This document shows positions 8,853-18,634 of a DNA stretch of 64,000 nt, piece after piece; within the stretch, counting starts at the first letter, position 1; the number at the start of each line of letters is the position of its first letter. The notes beneath the pieces are model-generated. The model was not told where the DNA came from, made no database searches, and saw only the letters and a program-made list of their open reading frames with translations. This DNA comes from CADEDV01 sp048498035 (lineage in GTDB: Bacteria > Bacteroidota > Bacteroidia > Chitinophagales > Chitinophagaceae): contig JBEHYT010000015.1 in the NCBI GenBank assembly GCA_048498035.1, forward strand, positions 36,611-100,610, read 5' to 3'. The position numbers and the translations under genes were made by a program.

Positions 8853-11468
8853 ATGAACTTAGGAAATTTTACCATAAAAGCCGCTGAAGCCGTACAACAG
8901 GCCCAGCAGATTGCCTTTAATGCGCAAAGTCCAAATATTGAGACTGAACACATCCTTAAAGCGTTGCTTGACCAGGAGGATTCCCCGGTGGATTACCTGC
9001 TGAAGAAAAATAACGTGACGCTTAACCTGCTCGGTTCCAAGCTGGACGAATTGATTGCCAAATTGCCAAAAATCCAGGGAGATCCTGCGCAGCAGATCAG
9101 CCGGGAGGCAAACAATGTGATCCTTCGCGCGGGCGCAGCGCTCAAAACATTCAACGATGAATTTGTAACGCCGGAACACCTCCTGCTTGCAATTGTTCAG
9201 GGAAATGATGCAGCTGCGAAACTGTTGAAAAATGCAGGTCTTACAGAACAGGGCCTCATTGCCGCCATACGCGAGCTTCGCAAAGGTGATACCGTCACCT
9301 CGCAAACACAATCACAGGAGTTTAATGCCCTGAACAAATACGCCAAAAATCTCAATGAACTGGCCCGCCAGGGAAAACTTGACCCGGTGATCGGGCGCGA
9401 TGAGGAAATTCGGCGTACGCTGCATATCCTGTCCCGCCGCACTAAAAACAACCCCATCCTGGTGGGTGAACCGGGCGTGGGTAAAACGGCCATCGCAGAA
9501 GGTATTGCCCACCGGATCGTAAACGGTGACGTGCCTGAAAATTTGAAATCAAAAATTATTTATGCCCTGGATATGGGATTGCTCATTGCAGGGGCTAAAT
9601 ATAAAGGTGAGTTTGAAGAACGCCTGAAAGCCGTGGTGAAAGAAGTAGCCGGAAGCGATGGCGAGATTATTCTCTTTATCGATGAAATTCATACGCTCGT
9701 GGGCGCCGGTGGGGGAGAAGGCGCCATGGATGCCGCAAACATCCTTAAGCCTGCCCTTGCCCGTGGCGAACTTCGCGCCGTAGGCGCAACCACACTCAAT
9801 GAATACCAGAAATTCTTTGAGAAAGATAAAGCCCTGGAACGCCGGTTTCAAAAAGTGATGATTGATGAGCCTTCCGTGGAGGATGCCATCTCCATCCTTC
9901 GCGGATTAAAAGATCGCTATGAAACGCACCACCATGTGCGCATAAAAGATGAAGCGATCATTGCCGCAGTGGAATTGTCGAGCCGATACATTACCGACCG
10001 GTTTTTGCCTGATAAAGCCATTGACCTGATTGATGAAAGCGCAGCCAAACTTCGCCTGGAAATGAATTCCATGCCCGAAGAACTGGATACACTGGAACGC
10101 CAGATCCGACAACTGGAAATTGAACGCGAAGCGATCAAACGCGAAAATGATGACGATAAACTGAAAGCGCTCAATACAGAACTGGCTAACCTGGCCGTAG
10201 AAAGAGATACGCTGAAAGCAAAATGGAAAGAAGAAAAAGAACTTGTTGAAAAAATCCAGACCGGCAAAGCAACCATCGAAAACCTGAAACAGGAAGCTGA
10301 ACAGGCAGAACGAAATGGCGACTACGGAAAAGTAGCGGAAATACGCTATGGAAAAATAAAAGACGAAGAAAAACTGATCGTGGACCTGACATCCCAATTG
10401 GCGGGAAGCAACGAAAAACGCCTGCTGAAGGAAGAAGTAGACGCAGAAGACATTGCAGAAAGTGTGGCAAAAGCTACCGGTATCCCGGTAACACGTATGT
10501 TGCAAAGCGACAGGGAAAAGTTATTGCACCTGGAAGAACATTTACATGAACGCGTGGTAGGACAGGATGAAGCCATCACCGCCGTTGCCGATGCAATACG
10601 GAGAAGCCGCGCGGGATTACAGGATCCAAAAAAACCGATCGGTTCATTCATATTCCTCGGTACAACGGGCGTGGGTAAAACAGAGCTGGCCAAAGCGCTT
10701 GCAGAATACCTGTTTGATGATGAGAGCATGATGACCCGTATCGACATGAGCGAGTACCAGGAAAAACACACGGTAAGTCGTTTGGTCGGTGCACCGCCCG
10801 GGTATGTGGGCTATGATGAAGGCGGACAATTGACAGAGGCGGTGCGCCGCAAACCTTACAGTGTTGTATTGCTGGATGAAATTGAAAAAGCACACCCCGA
10901 TGTATGGAACGTACTGTTGCAGGTACTGGACGACGGACGACTGACCGATAATAAAGGACGCGTGGTGAATTTTAAAAACACCATCATCATCATGACCAGC
11001 AACATCGGTAGCAACCTGATCATGGATGCCTTTGAAGGCGTAACCGATAAAACGCTGGATGAAGCCATGGATCGCGCCAAACTCGATGTGATGAACCTGC
11101 TCCGTCAAACCATCCGGCCTGAATTTTTAAACCGGGTAGATGAGATCATCATGTTCCAGCCACTGATGAAAAAGCAGATCATGGACATTGTGAAAATACA
11201 ACTCAACGCCCTCCGTAAACTGGTGGCACAGGGTGGCGTACAACTGGAGTTTAGCGACTATGCGCTGGAATTCCTGGCCGACCAGGGATTTGACCCCCAA
11301 TTTGGAGCGCGCCCGCTGAAACGATTGATCCAGAAAGAGATCGTGAACCAGTTGAGTAAGAAGATCCTTGCCGGTGATATCGATCGAACTCACCCGGTAC
11401 TGGTGGATGTGTTTGATAATACCGTGGTCTTCAGGAACGAGGCGGAAGAAAAAGTGAAATCGAAATAA
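8853..11468 (+). CDS. clpB: ATP-dependent chaperone ClpB (disaggregase)
   Basis: ClpB is the hexameric Hsp104-type AAA+ disaggregase that works with DnaK to rescue aggregated proteins in the cytoplasm. The start is ATG 8853 (NLGNFTIKAAEAVQQ), the typical Clp N-domain opening. The 871-residue length is normal. Order: Clp_N repeats (1-145), AAA1 with Walker A GEPGVGKT near 205 and Walker B LFIDEIHTLVG, a coiled-coil middle domain (about 400-520) that separates ClpB from ClpC/ClpA, AAA2 with GTTGVGKT near 603, and the D2-small C-terminal domain (DQGFDPQFGARPLKRLIQ). No CIRCE or other heat-shock operator was seen upstream. It is monocistronic with a strong terminator. Confidence 0.97.
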   Translation: MNLGNFTIKAAEAVQQAQQIAFNAQSPNIETEHILKALLDQEDSPVDYLLKKNNVTLNLLGSKLDELIAKLPKIQGDPAQQISREANNVILRAGAALKTFNDEFVTPEHLLLAIVQGNDAAAKLLKNAGLTEQGLIAAIRELRKGDTVTSQTQSQEFNALNKYAKNLNELARQGKLDPVIGRDEEIRRTLHILSRRTKNNPILVGEPGVGKTAIAEGIAHRIVNGDVPENLKSKIIYALDMGLLIAGAKYKGEFEERLKAVVKEVAGSDGEIILFIDEIHTLVGAGGGEGAMDAANILKPALARGELRAVGATTLNEYQKFFEKDKALERRFQKVMIDEPSVEDAISILRGLKDRYETHHHVRIKDEAIIAAVELSSRYITDRFLPDKAIDLIDESAAKLRLEMNSMPEELDTLERQIRQLEIEREAIKRENDDDKLKALNTELANLAVERDTLKAKWKEEKELVEKIQTGKATIENLKQEAEQAERNGDYGKVAEIRYGKIKDEEKLIVDLTSQLAGSNEKRLLKEEVDAEDIAESVAKATGIPVTRMLQSDREKLLHLEEHLHERVVGQDEAITAVADAIRRSRAGLQDPKKPIGSFIFLGTTGVGKTELAKALAEYLFDDESMMTRIDMSEYQEKHTVSRLVGAPPGYVGYDEGGQLTEAVRRKPYSVVLLDEIEKAHPDVWNVLLQVLDDGRLTDNKGRVVNFKNTIIIMTSNIGSNLIMDAFEGVTDKTLDEAMDRAKLDVMNLLRQTIRPEFLNRVDEIIMFQPLMKKQIMDIVKIQLNALRKLVAQGGVQLEFSDYALEFLADQGFDPQFGARPLKRLIQKEIVNQLSKKILAGDIDRTHPVLVDVFDNTVVFRNEAEEKVKSK

Positions 11469-11492
11469 AATCCGCCAGTGGCGGAAAACAAG

Positions 11493-11529
11493 GGGATGAA
11501 GCGCTTCAAAATGCTTCATCCCTTTTTTG
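11493..11529 (+). terminator. rho-independent terminator of clpB
   Basis: GGGATGAAGC (11493-11502) pairs with GCTTCATCCC (11513-11522), followed by TTTTTT. A smaller hairpin, TCCGCC-AGT-GGCGGA, precedes it at 11471-11484. Confidence 0.85.
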
Positions 11530-11608
11530 TTGCTCCAAAAAATACCCGATGAACGGTAGAAACTCCACCGTCCTTCTTACTACCTTCAGCTTGTTAATTT
11601 TAATCTTC

Positions 11609-12898
11609 ATGTCAGCTTTTATTCCGCGTGCCCTCGCACTTGTTTCCATCCTTTGTAGCCTTTCCGCCAGCGCCCAGATAGAAATGGTCTGGAAAAAAAC
11701 CATTCCTCAATACGTTAATATAACTGCCGGGGAACTCACGGCTGCCAGTAAAGTGGGTAACGATGAATTTATCGCCTATAAACGCACGGTTGGCACCAAG
11801 GTATTTCCGCAGGTAATGGTTATTACGGCAAATGATTCGCTTGTAGCCGCCACCGACCTCTCTACCCATCCCGCCCTGGAAAATTTGATCGTCCGCGGTG
11901 TAGCACACTGGAAAGGAGACACCGTTATTGCGGTGTGTGACGACTACAAACGAACAGAAGGAAAACCATGTCCACACCCGGCAGAAATGATGTTCCGTTT
12001 TTATAATAACCAACTTGAATTGGTAAGCACTTCTGGCATCGGGCTGGCAAGCATGGAAGGGATTACCGGAACCGAAGTGTTGGATGCCTTTAGCGGTGAG
12101 GAAGGAAATTTGAAGATCGCGGTTCATTTTCATGCACCTGCGCGTGACTACGTCAATGTTTACCATCTTACCGGCCCCCTGGCCGGAAAATCCGTAACCT
12201 TCGAAGGCGCGGTAAATGCAAAATTCTGGTGGAGTGACGACAAAAACGTAATGCTCAGTACAGAAACTCCGTTCTCCCCGGGATCTTCCAAAAAATTCTA
12301 TGAAGTACAGATACTTGATAATAAGATGTCCGTTGTCCGGAAATACCCCGATGTAAGAAATTACCTGGACAGCACCGTAACCGATAAACTGGTTGCCATC
12401 GAATACCGGTCAACTTATCACATGGGCTTCCTGACACGGCAGGTAAGGAACCGCGCGCAGGAAAACCTGCTGAACTGGTATGGCTTCAATGGTTATGAAA
12501 ACGGGTATCGAAATAAACTTATCGGGGACACAACCGATATCCTGACTGCTGCCTCCATTCATTTGGATGCTGACCGGGAAGTAATAGCCGATGGAATGAT
12601 GCCCGGGCCTGGTGGTAACAACTGGGTGGTAACCATGGGGAATGGTAAAACAAAAGACGTTCATTCGCTTTATTTCTCCGTTGACTCCTATATGGATAAG
12701 GAACATCTCTCGCAACCGGTAGCAAATGGTGTTGGCGATGTTATTGCCAGCTACGGTGCCAATGCAGTGCGTTGTTTTTACCGGTATGCAGACAATACGC
12801 TCTACCTGGTTACCTGCAATCCCGGGATGTTTGGCATGATACCGGAGATCAACATCACCAAATTCAAGATTGATCCAAATGCATCTAACCTGCAATAA
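11609..12898 (+). CDS. secreted protein of unknown function
   Basis: ATG 11609 is chosen because it opens a good signal peptide (MSAFIPRALALVSILCSLSASAQ) and a promoter-like TACCTTCA at 11581-11588 lies between it and the alternative in-frame ATG 11549. The mature part of about 405 residues is rich in short beta strands (repeated hydrophobic-Thr/Val patterns), but I see no catalytic motif. Segments such as IEMVWKKTIPQYVNITAGEL and YVNVYHLTGPLAGKSV suggest a beta-propeller-like fold, which is only a guess. It ends 2 bp from the stop of the convergent DUF5686 gene. I do not recognise the family. Confidence 0.65.
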   Translation: MSAFIPRALALVSILCSLSASAQIEMVWKKTIPQYVNITAGELTAASKVGNDEFIAYKRTVGTKVFPQVMVITANDSLVAATDLSTHPALENLIVRGVAHWKGDTVIAVCDDYKRTEGKPCPHPAEMMFRFYNNQLELVSTSGIGLASMEGITGTEVLDAFSGEEGNLKIAVHFHAPARDYVNVYHLTGPLAGKSVTFEGAVNAKFWWSDDKNVMLSTETPFSPGSSKKFYEVQILDNKMSVVRKYPDVRNYLDSTVTDKLVAIEYRSTYHMGFLTRQVRNRAQENLLNWYGFNGYENGYRNKLIGDTTDILTAASIHLDADREVIADGMMPGPGGNNWVVTMGNGKTKDVHSLYFSVDSYMDKEHLSQPVANGVGDVIASYGANAVRCFYRYADNTLYLVTCNPGMFGMIPEINITKFKIDPNASNLQ

Positions 12899-12900
12899 GA

Positions 12901-15384
12901 TCAATTCCACCGGTTCCGACGCCGGTCCCAGGTGGTAAATCCAATTTTAAATTGAACAGGATTGCGAAACTGGTTAGCAGCGGAACCTACTACATATACA
13001 CCCAGTTTAAACTTGTAAGAAGGATCAAACGGCCAGCGGAATACGCGCTCAATGCCGGCAAATAATTCGCCATACTTCAATTGTCGCTCCGGCGCATAGA
13101 GAAATCCGCCGCCGGCAATTTCACGAAGCTCCAGCTTTTTCAGGAAGGGGATTTTATTCAGGACTGCGCCATTGAACTCATGCACGTAATGGGCCTGGTA
13201 AAACCGGTTGAATACGGGAAACGTAGAGTCGAGTGATTGAAACGCATCCTGCGGGTTCATAAATAAAATAGGATCGCCACGCCGCTGAAATTTATAATCT
13301 ACCAGCCGCAAATCTCGTCTGTTCAGGAATGTGCCGGATTTGATGGTGTATTTTGAAACACCGGTTACGCCCAACTTCAATTCCTGCGTAATTCCCACCT
13401 CCCAATAATCAAAATCTACCTTACTGTTAAATGGACCCGCAATGCCTTTTCGCCAACTGGTATAAAAAGTCGGCCATTTGGAGCCAAGAATAATCTTTTG
13501 ACTGGGTTCCCGGATATATTGCTGGCCGGGAGTATATTGAAGTTTCAGTCCGCCATACAACGCATTATAGGAATTGAAAGCGATGGCCTGGTTATCATCC
13601 AAAATATCCCCAAAAAGGCTGTCTACCAGGGGATTTGTTTTATAACCCGCCACTGATTTACGAAATGCAAAATCAAGATTTGTAAACACGAAAAAACCGT
13701 TGAATAATTCAACACCATGGCCCAGGTTGATCCCCTGGTTCAGGTAATAATTACTTCGCTTCAATTGGTTGATCCATGCATCCCCTTCAAAAATCTGGGT
13801 AAAATCACGCTCTACACTAATGGAATAAAATCCCCGGTTAAACGGATTGTACATCCTGTTCATGGAAAAAGTGCCATTCACATCGTGGTTTCGAAAACCA
13901 TAACTGGCACTCGCAAAAACAGAGATATTTTTTTTCGATTTGTACGTTTTGAATAACGAGCCCTGTAACTGAAAACGCGAACCGCCAAAATCAAACGGAT
14001 TCCACACAGAAGTGATCGGCGGAAAACTCAGCGTACGCTGCTTTTCCCTGTCAAACCGCGTAATGCCGGTCAGGATCAGCTTTCGCCAGTTGATGGAATT
14101 GGTAATACGGTCCATGGAATCCAGGTAGGGTTTGCTCGTTACCACCCGGTGAATACTATCTTTATAATGGATAAAACGGATTTCTTTGGTCGTAAGCGGT
14201 ACGGTTCTGCTTTGTTCCCAGAACAGGCTGTCGCGGTTGTAAGCTTCCACCGTAGCGCTGCTTTTTTCAGGCCCAAAGTATTTGGGTGGAAACGTCTTGT
14301 TACATTCAAAATGATTATAGGAAACCGTTGTGCTCCCCGATAGCTTTCCGGCACTACTTTTTGAATAATAGGTAAACTGCTGTTTGGTGATCATCCAGGC
14401 CGTATCATCCACATATGAATAGTGTTGGTCTACCTCAAAATGATCATACTCCGGCAGATGATAGGACGGCAGCGAGAAATGAGCGGCAGTAATTACCCAG
14501 GCGCTGTCCATGATTGTAATTTCCCCTTCAACAGTTACATTACTTAGCTGTCGCGGACGAATACTGATGGTATAAAATTTACGGTTTCCCGTAATCACAA
14601 CACGTTGCATTTTATAACGATAGGCGGCGAGGCCCGGGTAGCTAACCGGTGAAAGAAATGGCACTTCTGCAAGTGCGGGCGCCTTCATCAGGTTGTTGTA
14701 AAGGTTAAAATCGCCGTCTGTAAGCGATAAAAAGAAAAGACTTTCGGCATTGCCCCGTTTGGCTACGCCTTTGCGTTCTTCCTTGTAGCGCGATGGTGAT
14801 CCCTGTTCGTAATGCAGGGAAATTTCAGCCATGCTCATCCCAAGCAAATCGGCATTCGGATTGCGCGATAGTATCGAGTCAGGAACCTGGTTTTTCTTTT
14901 TGCGCGTTTTTCGTTGCGTAGAATCTTCCTGCACCGCACGTATATAAGCATCGCAGGAATATGCGCCTGAAGCCGCTAATAGATTTTCCTTGTGCCGGAT
15001 CACATTGCGGATTATTTCTTCCGAGCGATCTTTAGCTTTTCCCTTCACCACCACTTCTGAAAGATCCTGCCCGGCATCGTCTTCCATCAGGATATTTTGC
15101 TGCGCATTACCATGAATGACCAGCGTAATTACCTGCGGCTTATAACCGATCATCGTGAATACCAGGTCATATTTACCTTCTTCCAGTTTCAGGAGATAGT
15201 GGCCTTTTTCATCGCTAACAGTACCAGAAGGCTGGTCTTTCACTTTCACAGACACCAGTGCCAATGGCTCCAGCTTTGCATTGGTGATTTTTCCGGAAAT
15301 AATATAATACTGGCCAAAAACTGAGCTGCTTGTAGTAAACAGCGCCAATAAAAACAGCAGGTAAAAGCAGTAGCGGCGGTTCAT
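12901..15384 (-). CDS. DUF5686 outer-membrane protein with carboxypeptidase-regulatory-like N-terminus
   Basis: This 827-residue protein has a signal peptide ending near residue 24 (LALFTTSSSVFGQ). A carboxypeptidase-regulatory-like beta-sandwich follows (about 25-110; ISGKITNAKLEPLALVSVKVKD, GTVSDEKGHYLL), then a long beta-barrel region typical of the DUF5686 family, with many aromatic-girdle strands and a C-terminal TTWDRRRNRW strand. Such proteins resemble TonB-dependent receptors in build but lack a plug domain. Export to the outer membrane is inferred; substrate is unknown. It is probably monocistronic. Confidence 0.85.
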   Translation of the reverse strand: MNRRYCFYLLFLLALFTTSSSVFGQYYIISGKITNAKLEPLALVSVKVKDQPSGTVSDEKGHYLLKLEEGKYDLVFTMIGYKPQVITLVIHGNAQQNILMEDDAGQDLSEVVVKGKAKDRSEEIIRNVIRHKENLLAASGAYSCDAYIRAVQEDSTQRKTRKKKNQVPDSILSRNPNADLLGMSMAEISLHYEQGSPSRYKEERKGVAKRGNAESLFFLSLTDGDFNLYNNLMKAPALAEVPFLSPVSYPGLAAYRYKMQRVVITGNRKFYTISIRPRQLSNVTVEGEITIMDSAWVITAAHFSLPSYHLPEYDHFEVDQHYSYVDDTAWMITKQQFTYYSKSSAGKLSGSTTVSYNHFECNKTFPPKYFGPEKSSATVEAYNRDSLFWEQSRTVPLTTKEIRFIHYKDSIHRVVTSKPYLDSMDRITNSINWRKLILTGITRFDREKQRTLSFPPITSVWNPFDFGGSRFQLQGSLFKTYKSKKNISVFASASYGFRNHDVNGTFSMNRMYNPFNRGFYSISVERDFTQIFEGDAWINQLKRSNYYLNQGINLGHGVELFNGFFVFTNLDFAFRKSVAGYKTNPLVDSLFGDILDDNQAIAFNSYNALYGGLKLQYTPGQQYIREPSQKIILGSKWPTFYTSWRKGIAGPFNSKVDFDYWEVGITQELKLGVTGVSKYTIKSGTFLNRRDLRLVDYKFQRRGDPILFMNPQDAFQSLDSTFPVFNRFYQAHYVHEFNGAVLNKIPFLKKLELREIAGGGFLYAPERQLKYGELFAGIERVFRWPFDPSYKFKLGVYVVGSAANQFRNPVQFKIGFTTWDRRRNRWN

Positions 15385-15477
15385 GGTTAGAGATGCGCTG
15401 TAAATATGCCCCTAATTATGGATTGACCTGCCTCTTACGTTTTTTTTCAGAAGGTTTTAACAAATGGTATAAAAATG

Positions 15478-15504
15478 AAAAACTCCCCGCTGGAGGGAGT
15501 TTTT
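15478..15504 (-). terminator. rho-independent terminator after the small exported protein gene
   Basis: Read on the minus strand, an ACTCCC/GGGAGT stem with a short loop is followed by TTTTT. It lies 23 bp beyond the stop of the 15527-15952 gene. Confidence 0.7.
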
Positions 15505-15526
15505 CTTATTAAGATCCTGGCAGGGA

Positions 15527-15952
15527 TCAATTTACCTTTACAATATTCACTTCTTCAATCGTACGTGTACTTTGATTTACTTCGTACACTGCAGATTTAT
15601 TTGTTTTGCGATTGGTGATCTCAAAACGCAGCGGCTCACTTCCAATCTCATCCATATTCAGCATAAAACGTTTGCTGTTGATGCTGCTGTTCAATACATC
15701 GCGGTAAAGCGGGTTGCCATAAGAATCCCGAACAATCACGGTGTAGTCCGTTTGTACCCCTGGATTTTTGAACGTCAGTTCAAACACGGGTTGGTTACGG
15801 TAGTTACCGATAAATTTCAGTTCAGCGGCGATGTTGTTTTTATCGTCTTTCGGTTTTTTGTCGTCACCTGCATGCGCGGCGCTGGTAAATACCAGGGAGG
15901 CCATCAGCAGTACACTTGTTACGAGGTTGCGGTAGTTAAACATGGTTTTCAT
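15527..15952 (-). CDS. small exported protein of unknown function
   Basis: The protein is 141 residues with a clear signal peptide (YRNLVTSVLLMASLVFTSAAHA, cleaved about residue 28) and then a very charged DDKKPKDDKNN linker. The mature domain of about 100 residues shows alternating beta-strand patterning (FIGNYRNQPVFELTFKNP, TDYTVIVRDSYGNPLYRDVL), as in a small immunoglobulin-like or DUF3244-like beta-sandwich; that assignment is tentative. A second in-frame ATG 9 bp downstream could also be the start. It has its own terminator, and a long non-coding region lies upstream. Confidence 0.7.
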   Translation of the reverse strand: MKTMFNYRNLVTSVLLMASLVFTSAAHAGDDKKPKDDKNNIAAELKFIGNYRNQPVFELTFKNPGVQTDYTVIVRDSYGNPLYRDVLNSSINSKRFMLNMDEIGSEPLRFEITNRKTNKSAVYEVNQSTRTIEEVNIVKVN

Positions 15953-16540
15953 AATTAATAATTTGAAGTAATTAAAACTTGTTTCTGGGTTTCATTGTGG
16001 GACCGCAATCGGGAAGACAAGCTGGGCAAGATTTTCGTCGGATTCGAATCATTTTCGCGTTCGACAGTACAAATGTAGAACCGCTGCAACGGCCATACAA
16101 ACCATGTTTTATTGGTTTCTTGGGTTTGCAAAACCCTGCAACATCATTTAATTTACTTATAATCAATCAATTATAATCTATCTTTTGTTGACGCCCAACG
16201 GCGGATGTTATGAAAACATGAACAAAAGGCATCGTATAATAAGGGGTTGGTGTATGCGCCCTTTTGCAGGCCATCCAACTCGTTTTTATACCGCGTTAAA
16301 CTACCATCTGTAAAAAATCTGGGCCTACTAAGTATTTGATAATCATATCAGGATTTAAATGCATGAGAATTTAATGGTTTTTTTAAGGAATGCGGTTTTA
16401 TAAATACTGTACCTTCAGCCGCCTATCCGGAGCCAACAGATAGGATAAATGCCTTTGATTCAACCAACTGAACAGTTTTTTGTTATTAAGGGAACAACCG
16501 GGATCCGAGCTTGGAGAAGGACTAAAAAAAGGAACTAATT
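15953..16540. other. 588-bp divergent intergenic region without a recognisable gene
   Basis: This AT-rich region lies between two divergent genes. Open frames inside it are short, have no start context and look random. I see no tRNA, known riboswitch or strong repeat. It is long enough for a small RNA or two extended leaders, but nothing in the sequence proves either. Confidence 0.5.
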
Positions 16541-17110
16541 ATGGCATTCAAGAAAGACGAAATCGAGATTATTGCCCCCAAAGAAATTTTTGTCGGTAAA
16601 AAGGATGCGCCTGTTACACTGATGGAATTTGGTGAGTATGAAAATGAGGAGTGTGCCAAAGTAAATGAAGTGGTAAAAAAGATTTTGGAAGATTATGAAG
16701 GCAAGGTAAAACTGAACTTTCGCCACTTCCCGCTTACGCGTATACACCAAAGGAGCCTGAAAGCAAGTGAATCTGCAGTAGCTGCCGCCCAGGAAGGAAA
16801 ATTTTGGGAAATGCACAACGTGTTATTTGACAACCGGCGGAACCTGGGTACTACCAGTTTGAAGCTGTATTCTAAAGAGGCGGGTGTAAAAAGCAAGAAA
16901 TTCCTGGACGACCTGGTAAACGGCGTTTTTGGCTGGCAGGTACAGGATGATCTGAAAGAAGGATTGAACCGGGGTGTAAAAAATGTTCCGGCATTCTTTA
17001 TCAATGACGAGCCTTTTACCGGCAAGCCAACCTATGCTAACCTGAGCGCAGCCATTGAAACGGCATTGCGCAAGGCAAAGCGGAAAGCGCCGGCAAAGCA
17101 ACGCGCCTGA
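16541..17110 (+). CDS. DsbA-fold thioredoxin-like protein lacking the CxxC motif
   Basis: The 189-residue protein matches the thioredoxin domain of DsbA/NhaA-C-terminal type: a strand (VTLMEFGEYENEECAKV), the helical insertion with FWEMHNVLFDN, and the cis-Pro loop NVPAFFIN. Where redox-active relatives read YxCPFC, this one has YENEEC, so the first Cys is Asn and only one Cys remains. It therefore cannot do normal dithiol exchange. No signal peptide is present, so it should be cytoplasmic, and the C-terminus is basic (KAKRKAPAKQRA). Possible roles are chaperone, glutathione-type chemistry with one Cys, or a non-catalytic scaffold. It is flanked by a bidirectional terminator. Confidence 0.8.
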   Translation: MAFKKDEIEIIAPKEIFVGKKDAPVTLMEFGEYENEECAKVNEVVKKILEDYEGKVKLNFRHFPLTRIHQRSLKASESAVAAAQEGKFWEMHNVLFDNRRNLGTTSLKLYSKEAGVKSKKFLDDLVNGVFGWQVQDDLKEGLNRGVKNVPAFFINDEPFTGKPTYANLSAAIETALRKAKRKAPAKQRA

Positions 17111-17128
17111 TCTCTTCAACTGAATTAG

Positions 17129-17155
17129 AAAGGCCCGCCAATTGGTGGGCCTTTC
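17129..17155. terminator. bidirectional terminator between convergent genes
   Basis: The near-perfect palindrome AAAGGCCC-G-CCAATTGG-T-GGGCCTTT sits in the 66-bp gap between the DsbA-like gene and the DEAD-box helicase. It has T-rich sequence on the plus strand side and serves either direction. Confidence 0.8.
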
Positions 17156-17176
17156 TGTTATGCGTTATCATTACTG

Positions 17177-18448
17177 TTAGCTGCTGCGGCGTTGGTTGCC
17201 CGGACGTTTATTGCCACCACCGCCATGGCCTGGTTTCCCATGCCGGCGAAAATTTCCCTTTCCCGGCCGATGCCCGCCTTCGCGCCTGCGGTCTCGCGGC
17301 GCATATTCGGGTGCAGGTCCGAGTGATTCGGGCAACGCGGTCTTAGGTACTTCGCGCCCAATCAGCTTTTCGATCTGGGCAAATTTATTCTGCTCCCGTG
17401 GACTGATGAATGTAAAGGCAGATCCATCCGTTTCGGCCCTTGCCGTGCGGCCAATGCGGTGCACATAATCTTCGCCATCATGCGGCACATCAAAGTTGAT
17501 CACGAGGTCAATATGGTCTACATCAATACCGCGGCTCAGGATGTCCGTAGCTACCAGCACCGGCAGTCGTTTGCTTGAAAATGCCCGCAGCACTTCTTCG
17601 CGTCGTGCCTGGTCAAGATCGGAATGTATTTCATCGGCATTTATTCCCGCCCGGCGCAGGTCACGCGTTAATAGTTTTACCTGCTGTTTTTTGGAGCAGA
17701 AGATGATCACCGATTTAAATTGCCTGCTTTTCAGCAACATGTTAATCAATGGCATCTTTTGTTCTTCAAAAACAACAAAGGCCTCCTGTTTGATGCGTTC
17801 CGGCGGCTTAGAAATGGCAATATTGATCTCCGCGGGATCTTTCAAAATACGTTGAGCAAGGGTGCGGATCCGCGGCGGCATAGTGGCGGAAAACAACAAG
17901 GTTTGCCTGTTGGCCGGCAGGTTGTTGATGATGCGCATGATGTCGTCGTAAAAACCCATATCCAGCATCCGGTCCGCTTCATCCAGTACCAGGTAGCGCA
18001 GCCCTTTTGACTTAACATACCCCATATTCATGTGGGCGATCATTTTACCAGGCGTGCAAACGGCAATATCCACACCACGGGAAAGCGCCTGTTTTTCCTG
18101 GATAAAACTGTCGCCGCTGCCTCCGCCGTAAACGGCAATAGAGCTGACAGACGTAAAATAGGAGAGTCCTTCCAGGTGTTCACTGATTTGAACGGCCAGT
18201 TCGCGGGTGGGTACAATGATCATGGCGCTTACGTCGTGCTCATCGTGATGGTCTGTAAGCAGCCTGTTGATCAGCGGCAGCAGAAAAGCTGCCGTTTTCC
18301 CGGTTCCGGTTTGTGCAGACGCGATAATATCCCGTCCCTGCAATACCAGGGGAATTACCTGTTCCTGAACGGGGGTCGCGTCTTCGTAATTGCTGGCGGC
18401 GATGCCTTCCAGCAGGTTTTCGTGAAAATTAAATTCGGTAAACTTCAA
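17177..18448 (-). CDS. DEAD-box ATP-dependent RNA helicase
   Basis: The DEAD-box helicase core carries AQTGTGKT (motif I, near 45-52), PTRELA (Ia), DEAD (II), SAT (III), and HRIGRTARA (VI). The C-terminal tail of about 60 residues is Gly/Arg-rich (GHRPGKGNFRRHGKPGHGG) and probably binds RNA. These proteins unwind short RNA duplexes in ribosome assembly or mRNA decay. I place the start at TTG 18448, since the conserved family start KFTEFNFHENLLEG follows directly. A GTG at 18493 would add 15 unconserved residues. Its neighbour on the same strand is an RRM protein, a pairing often seen in cold-response contexts, but a terminator lies between them. Confidence 0.93.
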   Translation of the reverse strand: MKFTEFNFHENLLEGIAASNYEDATPVQEQVIPLVLQGRDIIASAQTGTGKTAAFLLPLINRLLTDHHDEHDVSAMIIVPTRELAVQISEHLEGLSYFTSVSSIAVYGGGSGDSFIQEKQALSRGVDIAVCTPGKMIAHMNMGYVKSKGLRYLVLDEADRMLDMGFYDDIMRIINNLPANRQTLLFSATMPPRIRTLAQRILKDPAEINIAISKPPERIKQEAFVVFEEQKMPLINMLLKSRQFKSVIIFCSKKQQVKLLTRDLRRAGINADEIHSDLDQARREEVLRAFSSKRLPVLVATDILSRGIDVDHIDLVINFDVPHDGEDYVHRIGRTARAETDGSAFTFISPREQNKFAQIEKLIGREVPKTALPESLGPAPEYAPRDRRREGGHRPGKGNFRRHGKPGHGGGGNKRPGNQRRSS

Positions 18449-18592
18449 AATAATACCCGTTTGTTTCAGGGGCGTAAAGATAATGGAAAACACGGCAAGA
18501 GGGTTTTCCGGGCAAAAGGTCGGCTGATGTTGCGGATTTGCCCATCAAATGCCGCTCTTTTCCTTAAGAACCGCCAGGATGAGGGGGAAAAG

Positions 18593-18620
18593 AAAAAAGC
18601 CGCTTCTTTTCGAAACGGCC
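18593..18620 (-). terminator. rho-independent terminator of the RRM gene
   Basis: On the minus strand, GCCGTTTC (18612-18619) pairs with GAAGCGGC (18599-18606), with one G-U pair, followed by six T. It separates the RRM gene from the helicase gene. Confidence 0.7.
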
Positions 18621-18634
18621 TTTTAAAAATTCGC

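Noticed and set aside
9906..10505. Long antisense open frames inside clpB and other high-coding-bias genes (for example 9906-10505, 6551-7153, 8147-8680)
   Set aside because: They are mirror frames of confident genes, rich in Phe/Ser or Arg/Cys, with no start signal or recognisable domain.
15953..16540. Candidate small RNA in the 588-bp gap
   Set aside because: No promoter-terminator pair or stable fold could be made out by eye; recorded only as an empty region.
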